Of a stretch of DNA of 64,000 nucleotides, positions 22,580 to 33,273 are shown one piece after another (position 1 is the stretch's first letter; each line of letters opens with the position of its first letter). The DNA is from Tricholoma matsutake (Eukaryota; Basidiomycota; Agaricomycetes; Agaricales; Tricholomataceae): positions 1,426,001 to 1,490,000 of the forward strand of contig AP026539.1 in the NCBI GenBank assembly GCA_026075535.2, in the 5' to 3' direction. Position numbers and translations under genes: made by a program. Below the pieces are notes generated by a model that was not told the origin of the DNA, ran no database searches, and saw only the letters and a program-made list of their open reading frames with translations.

Positions 22580-24408
22580 CCCGAGTCATTTTGGTTTGAT
22601 GTTCGGATTCCAAAACCCCCCCTAATATGTATCTCGAAGACGAACTTTTAACGTATTTAGAGACGAGTATGCTTGAGGACGATGTTCGACAATTTACAAA
22701 CCTCGAGACTTTTTAGTTTCGGACCTAGAATTTAGAACCATTAATAGGACGGACATCCATACTTTACGATTTCAAGATCTAGGAGTGTATTCGAATAAAC
22801 TGTATTCTAATCAACAATACTATATCTCATTTACAAGTTTTTAGTTTCAAGCGACGTTACTGTTTTGATTCAATCCAGGCTGTTACGGTGATATCACCAC
22901 CCCCCCCAACCCCCCCCAGAAAAACTTATGATCCGATTGTTTCAACCAACACGGCATGAGACGGTATAACTGTCAATGGTTCCGAGTCCTCCGAGGCCTT
23001 TGAACGATAAATGACAGGCCACACCAGTGCGGGGGGGCGAGAACATGACAGACCCTCCGAACTATTCGTCTCCTCGGGATAGGACGTAATAACGACGTTC
23101 GACGGGAACGCACCAAGATATCGATACGCCCATGAGTGAGTGGAGAGATGGATAGATAGATCCCCATCCGAGACTCCGAGTTCCTGTCATCGATACATAT
23201 ATCATCATCCTTCGGTGAGGGCCGGAGCGGAGGTAGCAGTCAACGTTTCAACCTGAATGGCACAACTTTGACTGAATGTTCGCAGTCAGTCGACGTCAGC
23301 TTCCCGCGAAGTCCCCGTTGTTCAGCCAACCCGGTGCTCTAGTTATATGGAATAAACAACGTCCATTCAAGTATACTTATTTAGTTACCGTACTTATGTA
23401 ATAGCAAAAACATAAGTACAAGTTACAATCTAATGTAATTACGTAATGATACCAAATTACAACAATGTGCATTTTCGCAAAATGAATCAAATTACAAAAA
23501 AAAAAAAAATAGATCCATGCATATCGACAACTATAGTACACACACACACAATTAATGCCGTAAATTCCAGGAAAGGAGGGGGATATAGAATGGTGGTAAG
23601 TATATCCATGAAGAAAACCCAGACGCCCGAACGCATGATAGACGTGGTAGATGGTGGGTAATAGATGTAGGTGGGTAGGTGGGGTGATCGCGAGCGGCGG
23701 TATATGCACCAAAGGACGAGAAAGCAAAGTGGAGATTGAAGGAGAGGAGAGGAGATGCGATGCGATGAGCTGGGCTTCTGTATGAGATAGACACAAGTGT
23801 GGGTATAGATAGGCGCGTAACCAGAAGCAACCAATGATCGTGATGGGGGGAGAGATGATGGTTATAGGAGGGTCGAGATATGGCCATCTGCCCGCCTGGT
23901 CAGAGTGTGTGGAACCATCGCGACGTGACCCCGAGACCTGGGTAGAGTGAGGAAGTCGGTAGTACGGAGAACAGGAGAATGGTCAGTCGATGGGGTGGGG
24001 TCGCGAGGAAGGGGGGAGGACGGGAAATGAATAAGGGTGCGATATTATCCAAAAAAGAATGAGATGCAAGCGACAAAAAGACATAGTGGTAGTAGTGTCA
24101 CAAGTATGGTAATTCTTGATTGAGGGCAGTGTGAGGGAACCTAGGAGAGAACGTACGTTGCATAAGTATCACGAAGAGGAGATAAGGCAGAGGGAAAAGG
24201 GTGTAGTAAGGTTAGGATTGCGAAAAATGAATGACGGGATGCCAAGGGAAACAAACTATGCGGTCACGCTAGTTGCCTCCCTCTGAACCCAAGAACGACG
24301 AAGAAACACAAAAACTCACCAAAATGAGCCAAAAAAAAAGTTGATACAATACCTCTCCCATCACGACACATAGTTGGACAAAAGGAACGGAGACAAAACA
24401 GGAGCAGG
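22580..24408. other. Intergenic region between convergent genes
   Basis: Downstream of laccase (+) and of G-alpha (-). It contains a C-run near 22900, an A-run at 23495 and a short CA repeat at 23540. ORFs on the minus strand around 23377-23887 overlap in several frames and look spurious. Confidence 0.45.
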
Positions 24409-25929
24409 CTATAGGATCCCTGAATCCTTTAGTGCGTTCTGAAGTATTGTCTCCTTGACAGCGGCGAATACCAGACGGATATTTGTTGTATCTGTTGCTT
24501 GTGTAAGACTGGTGAATCTCGCTCGGTAAGAATCTCAAGACAATGAGATGGGGGAGAAAGTATACATACTGCGGGTACACGCTGAGCCTTGCCCGGTTCG
24601 CCTGCATGAACCGCCATAGGATATATTTCGCAGCCTTGTTAATGTCGGAGCCCCCAGTGTATTCTGGGTAATACCGTTCCAGAGGAACCTGCATTTCGAA
24701 TGTTGGTAAGGGTTCAAGTACAAGTTCATATAAAATTCCAGACCTTGGGGAGCTTCGTCTTGAATACGTCTATTTTGTTGAGGAAGAGAATTATGGAGGT
24801 GCGCAGGAACCACCGTGAGTTGATAACAGACTCGAAGAGGACGAGGGATTCCGCCATTCGATTCTGTGATTTCTCTTCCAGCAGCACCTGATCATACTCG
24901 CTGAGCGCGGTGCAGAAAATAATGGACGTGACACTCTCGAAACAATGTATCCACTTCTTTCGTTCTGAACGCTGTCCGCCGACATCAAACATGTGTATTC
25001 TATAAAGGATCATCAAGCATAAACATGAAGGTATACCGGGCAATAGAAACAGATGCATACGAGAGTTGACCCATGGTAAACCTTGTCTCGGTGATGCCAA
25101 CACTCTTCTGTCGTGCGCGCAATACATCGGTTTCGTTGGGCAGGTACCCGGGAGTGCCTATGCGCAATACCTCGCCAAAAAAGCTGATATCCAAAACACA
25201 GTCAGCAGTGTTGCAGATGAAAAAAACAAACACGTACTATGCCGCACTATCCATCAGATAAAAATCGCTTGAATGTTCATCCATGATTTTGGCAACAACC
25301 TTGTCCTTCCACAACTCATGTATTGCCTCCGCTACATCCGGGGAGAAATACGGATTTGTCGAACTTGCACCTGGGGCCGCATCTAGCCTGTAATCCAAGA
25401 TTTTCTCCGCCAGTGCCCTGTTCCCGAACTCTTCGCACTCCATACCAATTTTTCGCATATAAACGACGATAGCCTGCGCAGAATCAAGGACGTTCTTGTA
25501 CACCACCGGCCGGTATTCGGATAGCTCGGAGTCGGAGAAGCCGTTTTGGTGAATAATCTTCATTTGTTTGACAATTGTGCTTTTGCCAGATTCGCCGGAG
25601 CCTGGATGGAATGTTAGCGAGAGAATAATGACGTCGAAGATTGGAGGTTATGTAAGGTTTAGAAAAATTAAAATTAAAAAAAAGCCTTCGCCAACTACGC
25701 CCCATTACCCAAAAATAGCTGCGTCGAACGGGCCGAACCTGCCCGCCACACAAAGAAAAGCTGCGTTCGAAGCAACTTGCAACAACTTTGAGCATGAAGT
25801 GAGCTACTCGCCTAGCAGTAGAATCTTGCATTCTCGTTTGAATTTCTTGTGATCTTCCTCTAGTTGTCTGTCTATCTGATCTGATACCTGTTTGCCTTCT
25901 CGATCGCTACTCGAGACACAGTTTCCCAT
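24409..25929 (-). CDS. Heterotrimeric G-protein alpha subunit, fungal group III
   Basis: GTP-binding switch at the plasma membrane that relays receptor signals. Group III subunits usually act on cAMP signalling. Six exons: 25929-25812, 25601-25238, 25183-25061, 24999-24744, 24688-24570 and 24508-24409, giving 1080 nt and 359 residues. It starts MGNCVSS, with Gly2 for myristoylation and Cys4 for palmitoylation. All G motifs are intact: GSGESGKST (P-loop, across intron 1), [12 protein letters not shown] with the switch Arg, [12 protein letters not shown] with the catalytic Gln, FLNKIDVF, and [20 protein letters not shown]. The C-terminus KDSGIL lacks the Cys of Gi-type subunits and is typical of group III (gna-3-like). 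Intron 1 (210 nt) starts GC rather than GT, a GC-AG intron required by frame and P-loop. The other introns are 54-61 nt and GT-AG. Confidence 0.95.
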
Positions 25930-27213
25930 CTTTAGGTTAGCGACAAGTTGTAGCCAGATGGATGTAGAGTAAAGGCAAGAGTTGTTGTGGCAATAGGAGG
26001 TAAAGAGAACCGGAAAGCAGAGTGGAAAAGGGGGGGCAATTTGGAGCTTTGTTCGAACAAGGAACGTTGCAATCCAATCGCAGGATCAGTCTAGGGAAAT
26101 GTTGTATATTAGTATAGAAGAAAGCGTTTGAGCTGACGAGCACTATCAATGCCCGGAAATCTTGGATTCCTTTGTGAGAAGAGGTGATTGGGTGGGAAGC
26201 TCGTGAAGGAGATTTTTGTTGGTGGTTATTATGATCGGTGTCCCTTATTTGGATACATTAAAAGGATACTTCACCTCCCGTGCCCGATGCAACGGAAGAT
26301 CTCTATGTTGCCAAGAACATAACTGCCGCTATGTACATGTACTCTAAACTCATTACATTGACATCGCTAACAATTCGGGTACTTCATATCTTTAAGCTTT
26401 AACTCTGGGCCGTTGAAAACTGTCCTTCGAATTCATTTACTAACCCCGTGTGCGAGATTGATCCCTTTCAAGATACTCCAACGCAGCTGGCTATGCGTAT
26501 TGGCATAGCCGTGCACTATTAGTTACTCTTTATCAATATCCTAGTTACTGCTCATCGGCTGTCCTGACATTCGATCAATTATCGTCCCTCTTTCCCAGAT
26601 CATGAGAGATTATGTCACCCTGATCAGCTGCGTATAATCTACTACTCGCACCGGAAGCAATGGTATCATCGTCTACATATACTGTGGCGCTGAAGGAGTA
26701 CAAACGCTCCCACCTCGCTCCCGATAGAGAGAAACCAAAGAGAAACGAACGACATGGATAATCGAAACAAATCAGGAGACAGAGGATACTTGAAGGATAC
26801 AAATTTAAAATCCCACCATCCAAAGATCGAACATAACCACAGTGTAATTCCCAAACAAGCAATCCGTGATACTCACGACCGGTAATGTCCCTCAAGCCAC
26901 GAAGCGACCCGGGAAATAACTCTCCCGTTCCTGCACTCGACGTGTCCAACTATATATGATTGCCGCCGTACGGCAATGTACATAGTGTGGACATGATTCA
27001 ATTGCATTACGCACATGCGGCGCCCGACCAGGTGGCTAACATTGATGACTCATCAGCATCAAGTATCATCTTCCTCAGCCACGAGTTCGCTTTCGCGATT
27101 CAACTCACCTGAGGAAATTCTACGTTTACGGTCGAGTTAGCCTCTGCGGCCAGGATCATGTACGGGAGGAAGTCCTGTATGCTGCGATTCGCCGCGAAAA
27201 AAAAAAAAAAAAT
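25930..27213. other. Upstream region of G-alpha group III and downstream region of the membrane protein gene
   Basis: No recognised gene. A 124-codon minus-strand ORF at 26575-26949 has no known motif and I leave it unannotated. A poly-A run of about 17 lies at 27197-27212 just after the next gene's stop. Confidence 0.45.
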
Positions 27214-28035
27214 TCATGTAAACGTAGTAGGCGCACACGAGGACGTACTGGGTCGGTGCTGCGTCGCCCCGCCTTTCTCACGATCCCCCTCGGTGTAAAC
27301 AGGAGGCGGCTCGTCGGGGACTAAAACTAGAACTTGGGAGCTTGTAGCAACCTGGCGATGATCGTCGGTGCGATTTTGCGGGCGTGGAGGATACACAAAC
27401 GCATTAGCCTCGTACAGTCGCTGCTCGTCACGCCCAGAAGAGTCCACGACTCCACCCGATTCTTGATCCCCCCGATTCCCAAGTCCAAACTTCGACAACC
27501 ACCCAGTACCACCGAACAAAAAGTTCTTTTTCTTTCCTGACATTTTTTCGTTTGCGTTGCGCGTGTACCCGAATCCGAGGCTTGGAACGGGGATAACGAT
27601 GGAGGATATGTTGTTGGTTTCGGTTCGTGGTAGGTTGGGCCTACGAGTGCGGGCGCGGGAGCGGCGGAGACGGTCTGCGAGGGCGAGAGCTAGGCATATT
27701 AGTGCCATCAGTGCTATGGCGCCTTCATGTTGAGAATCCGTTTTTTTTTTTTTTTTTGAGTTTGGGTTCAGGTTGCGAGGTGCGAGGGTGCGAGGACGAA
27801 TGGAGGAAAACGAAATAGGGAGCGAGTTAGAGGAGGCTGACATCTAACTTGAAATGACGACACGCGAATGCTTACCGATGATAATGCCCGCTATGATTGT
27901 CCCTGCGAGAGTACGCCGGGGTCTGTTTCCGTTATTGTAGTATGGGTCATAAACGGTATTAGAGTCAGCGTTGGACGTGGGTAAAAGTGGGAGGATTAGG
28001 AAAAGCAGAGGGATTGTTGACAATGATGTCGACAT
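27214..28035 (-). CDS. Small single-pass membrane protein with PPxY motif, function unknown
   Basis: Two exons, 28035-27876 and 27722-27214, joined across a 153-nt GT-AG intron that contains a T-run on the plus strand. Spliced length is 669 nt, 222 residues. Residues 1-24 form a signal peptide (MSTSLSTIPLLFLILPLLP...). After a short extracellular part (DPYYNNGNRPRR) comes a strong membrane segment, TLAGTIIAGIIIGAIALMAL and onward, followed at once by a basic stop-transfer stretch RLRRSRARTRR. The cytoplasmic tail is disordered, with PNLPRTE and DEPPPVYTE. The last contains PPxY, a docking site for WW-domain proteins such as Rsp5-type ubiquitin ligases. The membrane segment being rebuilt exactly by splicing supports the model. 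I do not recognise a family; a cell-surface sensor or trafficking adaptor is possible but unproven. Confidence 0.7.
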
Positions 28036-29632
28036 GGTTGCAGACGCGGTTTTGGATGTTCAGGTGAAGATGCAGGCGGATGTGATCGACTTGGAGCGGA
28101 GGTTGGCGTGCTATATAAGTCTTCAAATAGGAGATATGGTCAAAGCCCCTTTTCTAGGATTCCCTTCTCGCCATGGTTAGCCAACGCCGCCTGGTCTAAT
28201 TGCCACGAGCATATTTCATGATGCATGATATCATTCTGCAAAAGCAAAAGCAAAAGCAGCCTTTGTCTCGACAGTTAACGAAAATGAGGACCATCGTGCC
28301 TAGTAACCCACTGGCACAACAGTCCAACCCGTCTACCCGAAATCGTATTATTTGCTCACCGCCGTCCGATACACAATTCAATCCTTGAAGCACTTACGTA
28401 CGCACACATCTCATAACAAAAAAAAAAATAGCACCAAGGATCGCTCGTCAAAATTCAGTTGATGATTGGGTGACATGTAAGACCGAGGTGCAGGACGGCC
28501 TAGTCCAAACTATTTCCACGTCAGCTCCATGTCATCAGTAATGCACGTCGTTCGTACATTTCTCGCTTCCCAAGATGTCAGTAGAATAAATCTCACAGTA
28601 TAGCATGACGATGGCATGAACGAAAGACAGTCGGGGGCAATCTCCGATCAATTCACCTGGCCATTGCCTACTGACTCTCGCAGTCCGAGGACCCCAATTG
28701 GCCGCATACATATTCTGCAGGAAAATATCATGAGTACCACACCACAAAGACAGCTGGCTGTGCTTTGTCCGAGAACGCTGTTTGCTGATCACTGGCGGGA
28801 CTAACATGGTAATCGGGTGTTGCGCAAGCGAGTAAGTTCGCATCTAGAGTTGATCAATTCCAAAAATCCTGCTCTCGTACGCGAATACTACGTACCAACT
28901 TGAATGGAATACCGCGACTTGTCCTAATGATGCTATTTCAGAAGTTCGTGGATTGGGGAATACATTCACACACAGTGACACACTGTCGTACCTCGTAACC
29001 ACAACCTTGACGTCAGGCATCCGATTTTTGACAAGGACATCACAGGGCCTTGGTCTGGCCTGGTCCAGATCACATCGGATGCATCTTGCAGGTACTAGCA
29101 TAACTGCGATTGTTGCTTTGATGTTTGTTTCTGAACTCGGTCAGTACAGTGCACGAAGCCAGTAAATCACAGTAGCTGTTTTAATTTGGGCAGGACCGGA
29201 TATCGACGTGGCTGCTTTCAGTGAAGATGTCAGATCTGATCAAACGGTAAGCACATCGTGTGAGGGTGACCATGATGACCATACATATGACGTACGGGTC
29301 GTTGACAGATTGGTGAGAGATCCGGCCTGTAAATGACTCATATATGATACGAAATAAGTAGGTTGCCGGGGAGTAGACAGTCATGTGGATTTAATTCGAT
29401 TGATGACAGTGGGGCGCTTGAGAACAGACGAAACGTAATCGAGTGTTTTATTCACCCTGAAATATGGAAGAATGTATCACTAGATGTGGCGTCTCAACTG
29501 TGAACGGGTCTTGAATAGAACCTGAACGAAAGCATCCAGAGCTTTGCAGAAAATTTGGAATCGCGATTGGGCGTGCGATACAAGCCAATCGGCCACGCCC
29601 CAGGGCTGCATTGGCAGAGCCATCCATTGAGC
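28036..29632. other. Intergenic, no supported gene
   Basis: Upstream region of the membrane protein gene. It contains a short AAAGC repeat at 28240. Small ORFs on both strands at 28535-29165 have no recognised motif. Confidence 0.45.
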
Positions 29633-30480
29633 CGAGTACTATATCTCTGAAATCTCCCAGGGAGTCTGAAATTCAATTTCTACATTTTATCTGCTTGCGC
29701 AATCCCCCCGGAGTTTTACGGGATCTAATTGACTAGTAGTAACGGATGTATGTATGATTTCACTAAGGAATACAAGCTGTGGAAGCAGTTGAGAAACAGT
29801 AGCCGGATTGATCAAACAGTGATACAAATGAAAATGTCTTGTTCACCATGGCAAAAATCACTCCCAAAGCCCGAAAATTTTTTACAGGACACCTACACTA
29901 GACCAAACTATGGTAACACACTCTCTTCAAGTCTCCGGGGTGGTGAGCCCATGTTCAAGAGCGAGGAGAGACAGCGTGACAAAACTCATCGAAATTCAAG
30001 GTCCGCCCAGAAACAGTATGTAGTGCACGCGCTTTACATTTGCTTGTGATTTCTCGTGCCTCAGCATCTCGAGCCACTTGCCGTTGAGCCGGCCAGTGGA
30101 CATTCAATTTTACAGTGACAAAGTGTGACAAAATTGACAGTGTCCCTTCATCGCTCTCGAACATGGGCACAACACCCCCGGAGATTTGCAGAGAGCGTGC
30201 TACCGTAGTCTGGTATAGTGTAGGTGTCCTGTAAATTTTTTTCGGGCTTTGGGAGTGGTTTTTGCCATGGTGAACAAGACATGTTCATTTGTATCACTGT
30301 TTGATCACTCCGGCTACTGTTTCTCGACTGCTTCCACAGCTTGTATTCCTTAGTGAAATCATACATACATCCGTTACTACTGGTCGATTAGATCCCGTAA
30401 AACTCCGGGGGGATTGCGCAAGCAGATAAAATGTAGAAATTGAATTTCAGACTCCCTGGGAGATTTCAGACCAATTGGGC
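29633..30480. repeat. Large inverted repeat (about 370-bp arms)
   Basis: Left arm 29633-30003 and right arm 30103-30480 are reverse complements at high identity by eye, with small indels near the centre, separated by about 100 bp. Both arms give related frames (KEYKLWKQ, QTVIQM, SCSPWQK) because they are copies; no protein family is recognised. It may be a foldback transposable element or a local inverted duplication. No target-site duplication was identified. Confidence 0.8.
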
Positions 30481-33273
30481 GATATAGTAGTAGTTGCGCG
30501 AGCAGAGAGCATTGTGATTTGCGAAAATTGTTGTCTGGGAGACTGATTCTCCGTATATACGAATCATCGAACAAAGAAATTTACCTACGGTAATTGAAGA
30601 GTGCCGAAGAATCCGATCATCAAGGTAAGCATTGCTCTCAGAGAAGCACCGAATCCTTCGATGTCTTGCCATAATCGCGAATATTTGAATGGTTACAGAG
30701 AATCACGGCCTCCCATTGGTTCGTAGGCGCGGGGCGGGACTGATATTTGGCCATCTCCCACTTTTTAATACAATCCAAGATGGACGCAGCAACACATGAT
30801 CAAGGACTCGGACTTGCAACACCTTCAGTTTGTTGGGCAGAGTACCTAATACTTAGTAAGAGGAGAAACCGGGGTAATTTACATTTGGACAAGGAATAGC
30901 CTGAGGAAATACTTTCCTTAAGAATCGCGGCTTCAGGTATCAATCAAGGGTGGTTTTTCACTTTGAACCCACTTGAACATAGTACGTGCCCGCAGTATGC
31001 CGTATCTCGTCCGCAGTTCTGCCGATTTGAACAGTTTTTCAATGAGGCTGAGAAACTGTCGAGGAAGACGTCCGGATTATGCCGAACATGGGCATCCTGA
31101 GATCGTCACATTCATCTTCATCGACATCGTTCATTGGACTCCCTGTCAATCTTTCAACGGCCACCGTAACTAAGCATGCACACTTCTTGCATACTTCATT
31201 CTCTCCCGTGTCACAACCAACTCCGAGCGTATTTTTATCTTACCCGACTACTCGAATCAACTTCAACGGAGACGAATCGATACATGCCAGTGGATAGATC
31301 TGGCCAGTGAGACTTATCAGCTATACTAATAACAGCGTGGGCGAACATGGCAGACCAGGGGGCACCCGGCATTCCTAGCACCCGCAAGAAGATGCCGTAC
31401 GTGGGAGGAAGAGTGTCCAGTGAGTTGTCCCATCCCAGAGCCCGAATATGGCACGCCCTCTAGCTCAACTTGAAAGACATCCATTACTTGATTAACGATT
31501 GATTACGATATAGGTGCAGCTTTTCGTTGACTTGGGAACCCTCAGCAGTTTCGATGTATTGCGGCTTGTGGACCATCTGCAATGGAGCAATACTGAACTC
31601 GGCAGCAACACTGGTCCCACGTCAAAGATAACCTTAGAACTTGGTGCTTCGGCATCCACGACATGCCTAAAGAGCGGCGGAAAAAAGGCAGATGAAGCAT
31701 CTAACGCCGGTGGTGTCTCTCACGGGTGCATTCCCTATCTGTGGCAAATCTACAATGGGGGGTTCTTAGAATGATCCCAGGCGCCAGTGGGACACGATGC
31801 TGAAGATGATTCGGGTTCAAGCTTTCAAGCTTTCAAGCTTAACTGCAAGCCTATTTACAGCTCATGCGTGTGTACAGTGTTCTCCGTTGCTCATCGGCAT
31901 TTGTGTGACTAGCATCTATTTCTGTATCGTTTGCACCACGGCTCTCCCACCTGGCTTTGTCGATTTCCGTTTATTTTCCCTCGTCTTGTTGAATTATTCC
32001 TCACTTCGAGAAGTGGTGGGATTGTAAATTCGATCAGAACCAAACCATGAATGCAGGACCTGGCAGGCCATTTGCTACTCCAGACGTACATGTTCGAGAA
32101 ATTTTGGGTCTACGCATCCTGAGGACCACTAGAAAACATTTCGGACCGGTGGCCGCCGCGCAACCTCGGTTGGCTAATTTTGTTTAACACTCGCCTTCGA
32201 GTTCGGCTGCTTTCGAGCGTTCCAAATCGATTTCCGACAAAGCGCGCTGGACAAAACCACCGACTGTGACCGACATTTGGGAATAGCCTTCTAGCCCTTT
32301 TAGTGCATAATCGGGAGTCCTATAGGTGCGCGTCTTCTCATCTCCATGTCGTTTTGGTGGTCATCGCAAAAGAAAATCCCTGCAGAAAATGTCAGCACCT
32401 CAAGAGATGTTCATACCTGTAATGTCCTGGTCTTCGAATCGGTTTTAGAAGGACAGTGGGGTCCTACAGACCAGCAGTAGTATAGCAATAAATACACGAG
32501 ACAATTATTATCAAAAAAGTTCAGGAGAAAAAATTACCGTGGAGGTAACCGAGGTTGTGATCTCTTCAGATTTTTTAGAATTAGAAACCTTGTAAAGCAT
32601 CTCGAATTCAGGGTCAATGTATGAGTGTCGACCCTGGCTTCCACCAAAAAGACACTGATGGACGACTATGTAGCTCCTACCATCGATGTGACGTATACTC
32701 GTATACGAATAAGTTCGCCGGGGTCCAAGGACGACGGTCGCTCCGTAGTACGAGGGATCACCGGCTTATTTTTGTTCGCAATGCCTCTGTCGTTTCACCA
32801 CAGATCATCATCCGATCGACACGCACAACATCCTCCGAGTCGGCAAAGAAAACAGTCATCACAACAGACTACCATAGACTACCATGTGCCATAAGATTGA
32901 GCGGAATACACCTGAAGCTTCGTGTGTACTTTCAAGTTTACCCACACGTCCCCATGCGCTAACTGTAATAGGGGTTGACGGCGGACCGAGGACTGGGAAA
33001 GTCAATAGCGGCGTGTGATCCACTCCTGATTGTTTTTCGATATTCAATCACAGAAGTGAAACAATTCATAAGAGGTCGAAAACTACCGTTACGCCACCCC
33101 CTGCTTTACCGAGCTCGAGGTAAGTAACCAACCAAGCTATCATATATCATCGACGTCACCCTTATGATTTATTTTGTCTTCAAGTTGTAGGTTAATCATT
33201 TTAGATACAGTAACCTCTTCCAGTTGAAATCCCCATTGTGCTGTTTTCTCTCTAGTACCACTTCATCGACATT
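30481..33273. other. Long intergenic stretch, no recognised gene
   Basis: CpG-containing sequence. Short ORFs (for example 31514-31774 and 32621-32962) have no motif and no splice-supported extension that I can see. 31820-31845 has a short AAGCTTTC tandem. The last 200 bp should hold the promoter of the divergent G-alpha gene. Confidence 0.45.

Noticed and set aside
23377..23887. Overlapping minus-strand ORFs of 111-139 codons
   Set aside because: Three frames are open together over a pyrimidine-rich stretch with simple repeats, and no family is recognised.
26575..26949. 124-codon minus-strand ORF as a gene
   Set aside because: No motif, signal peptide or splice context; it lies in the probable upstream region of the G-alpha gene.
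29729..30366. Two similar ORFs facing each other (KEYKLWKQ...)
   Set aside because: The similarity comes from the inverted repeat arms, not from a duplicated gene; no start, splice or family support.
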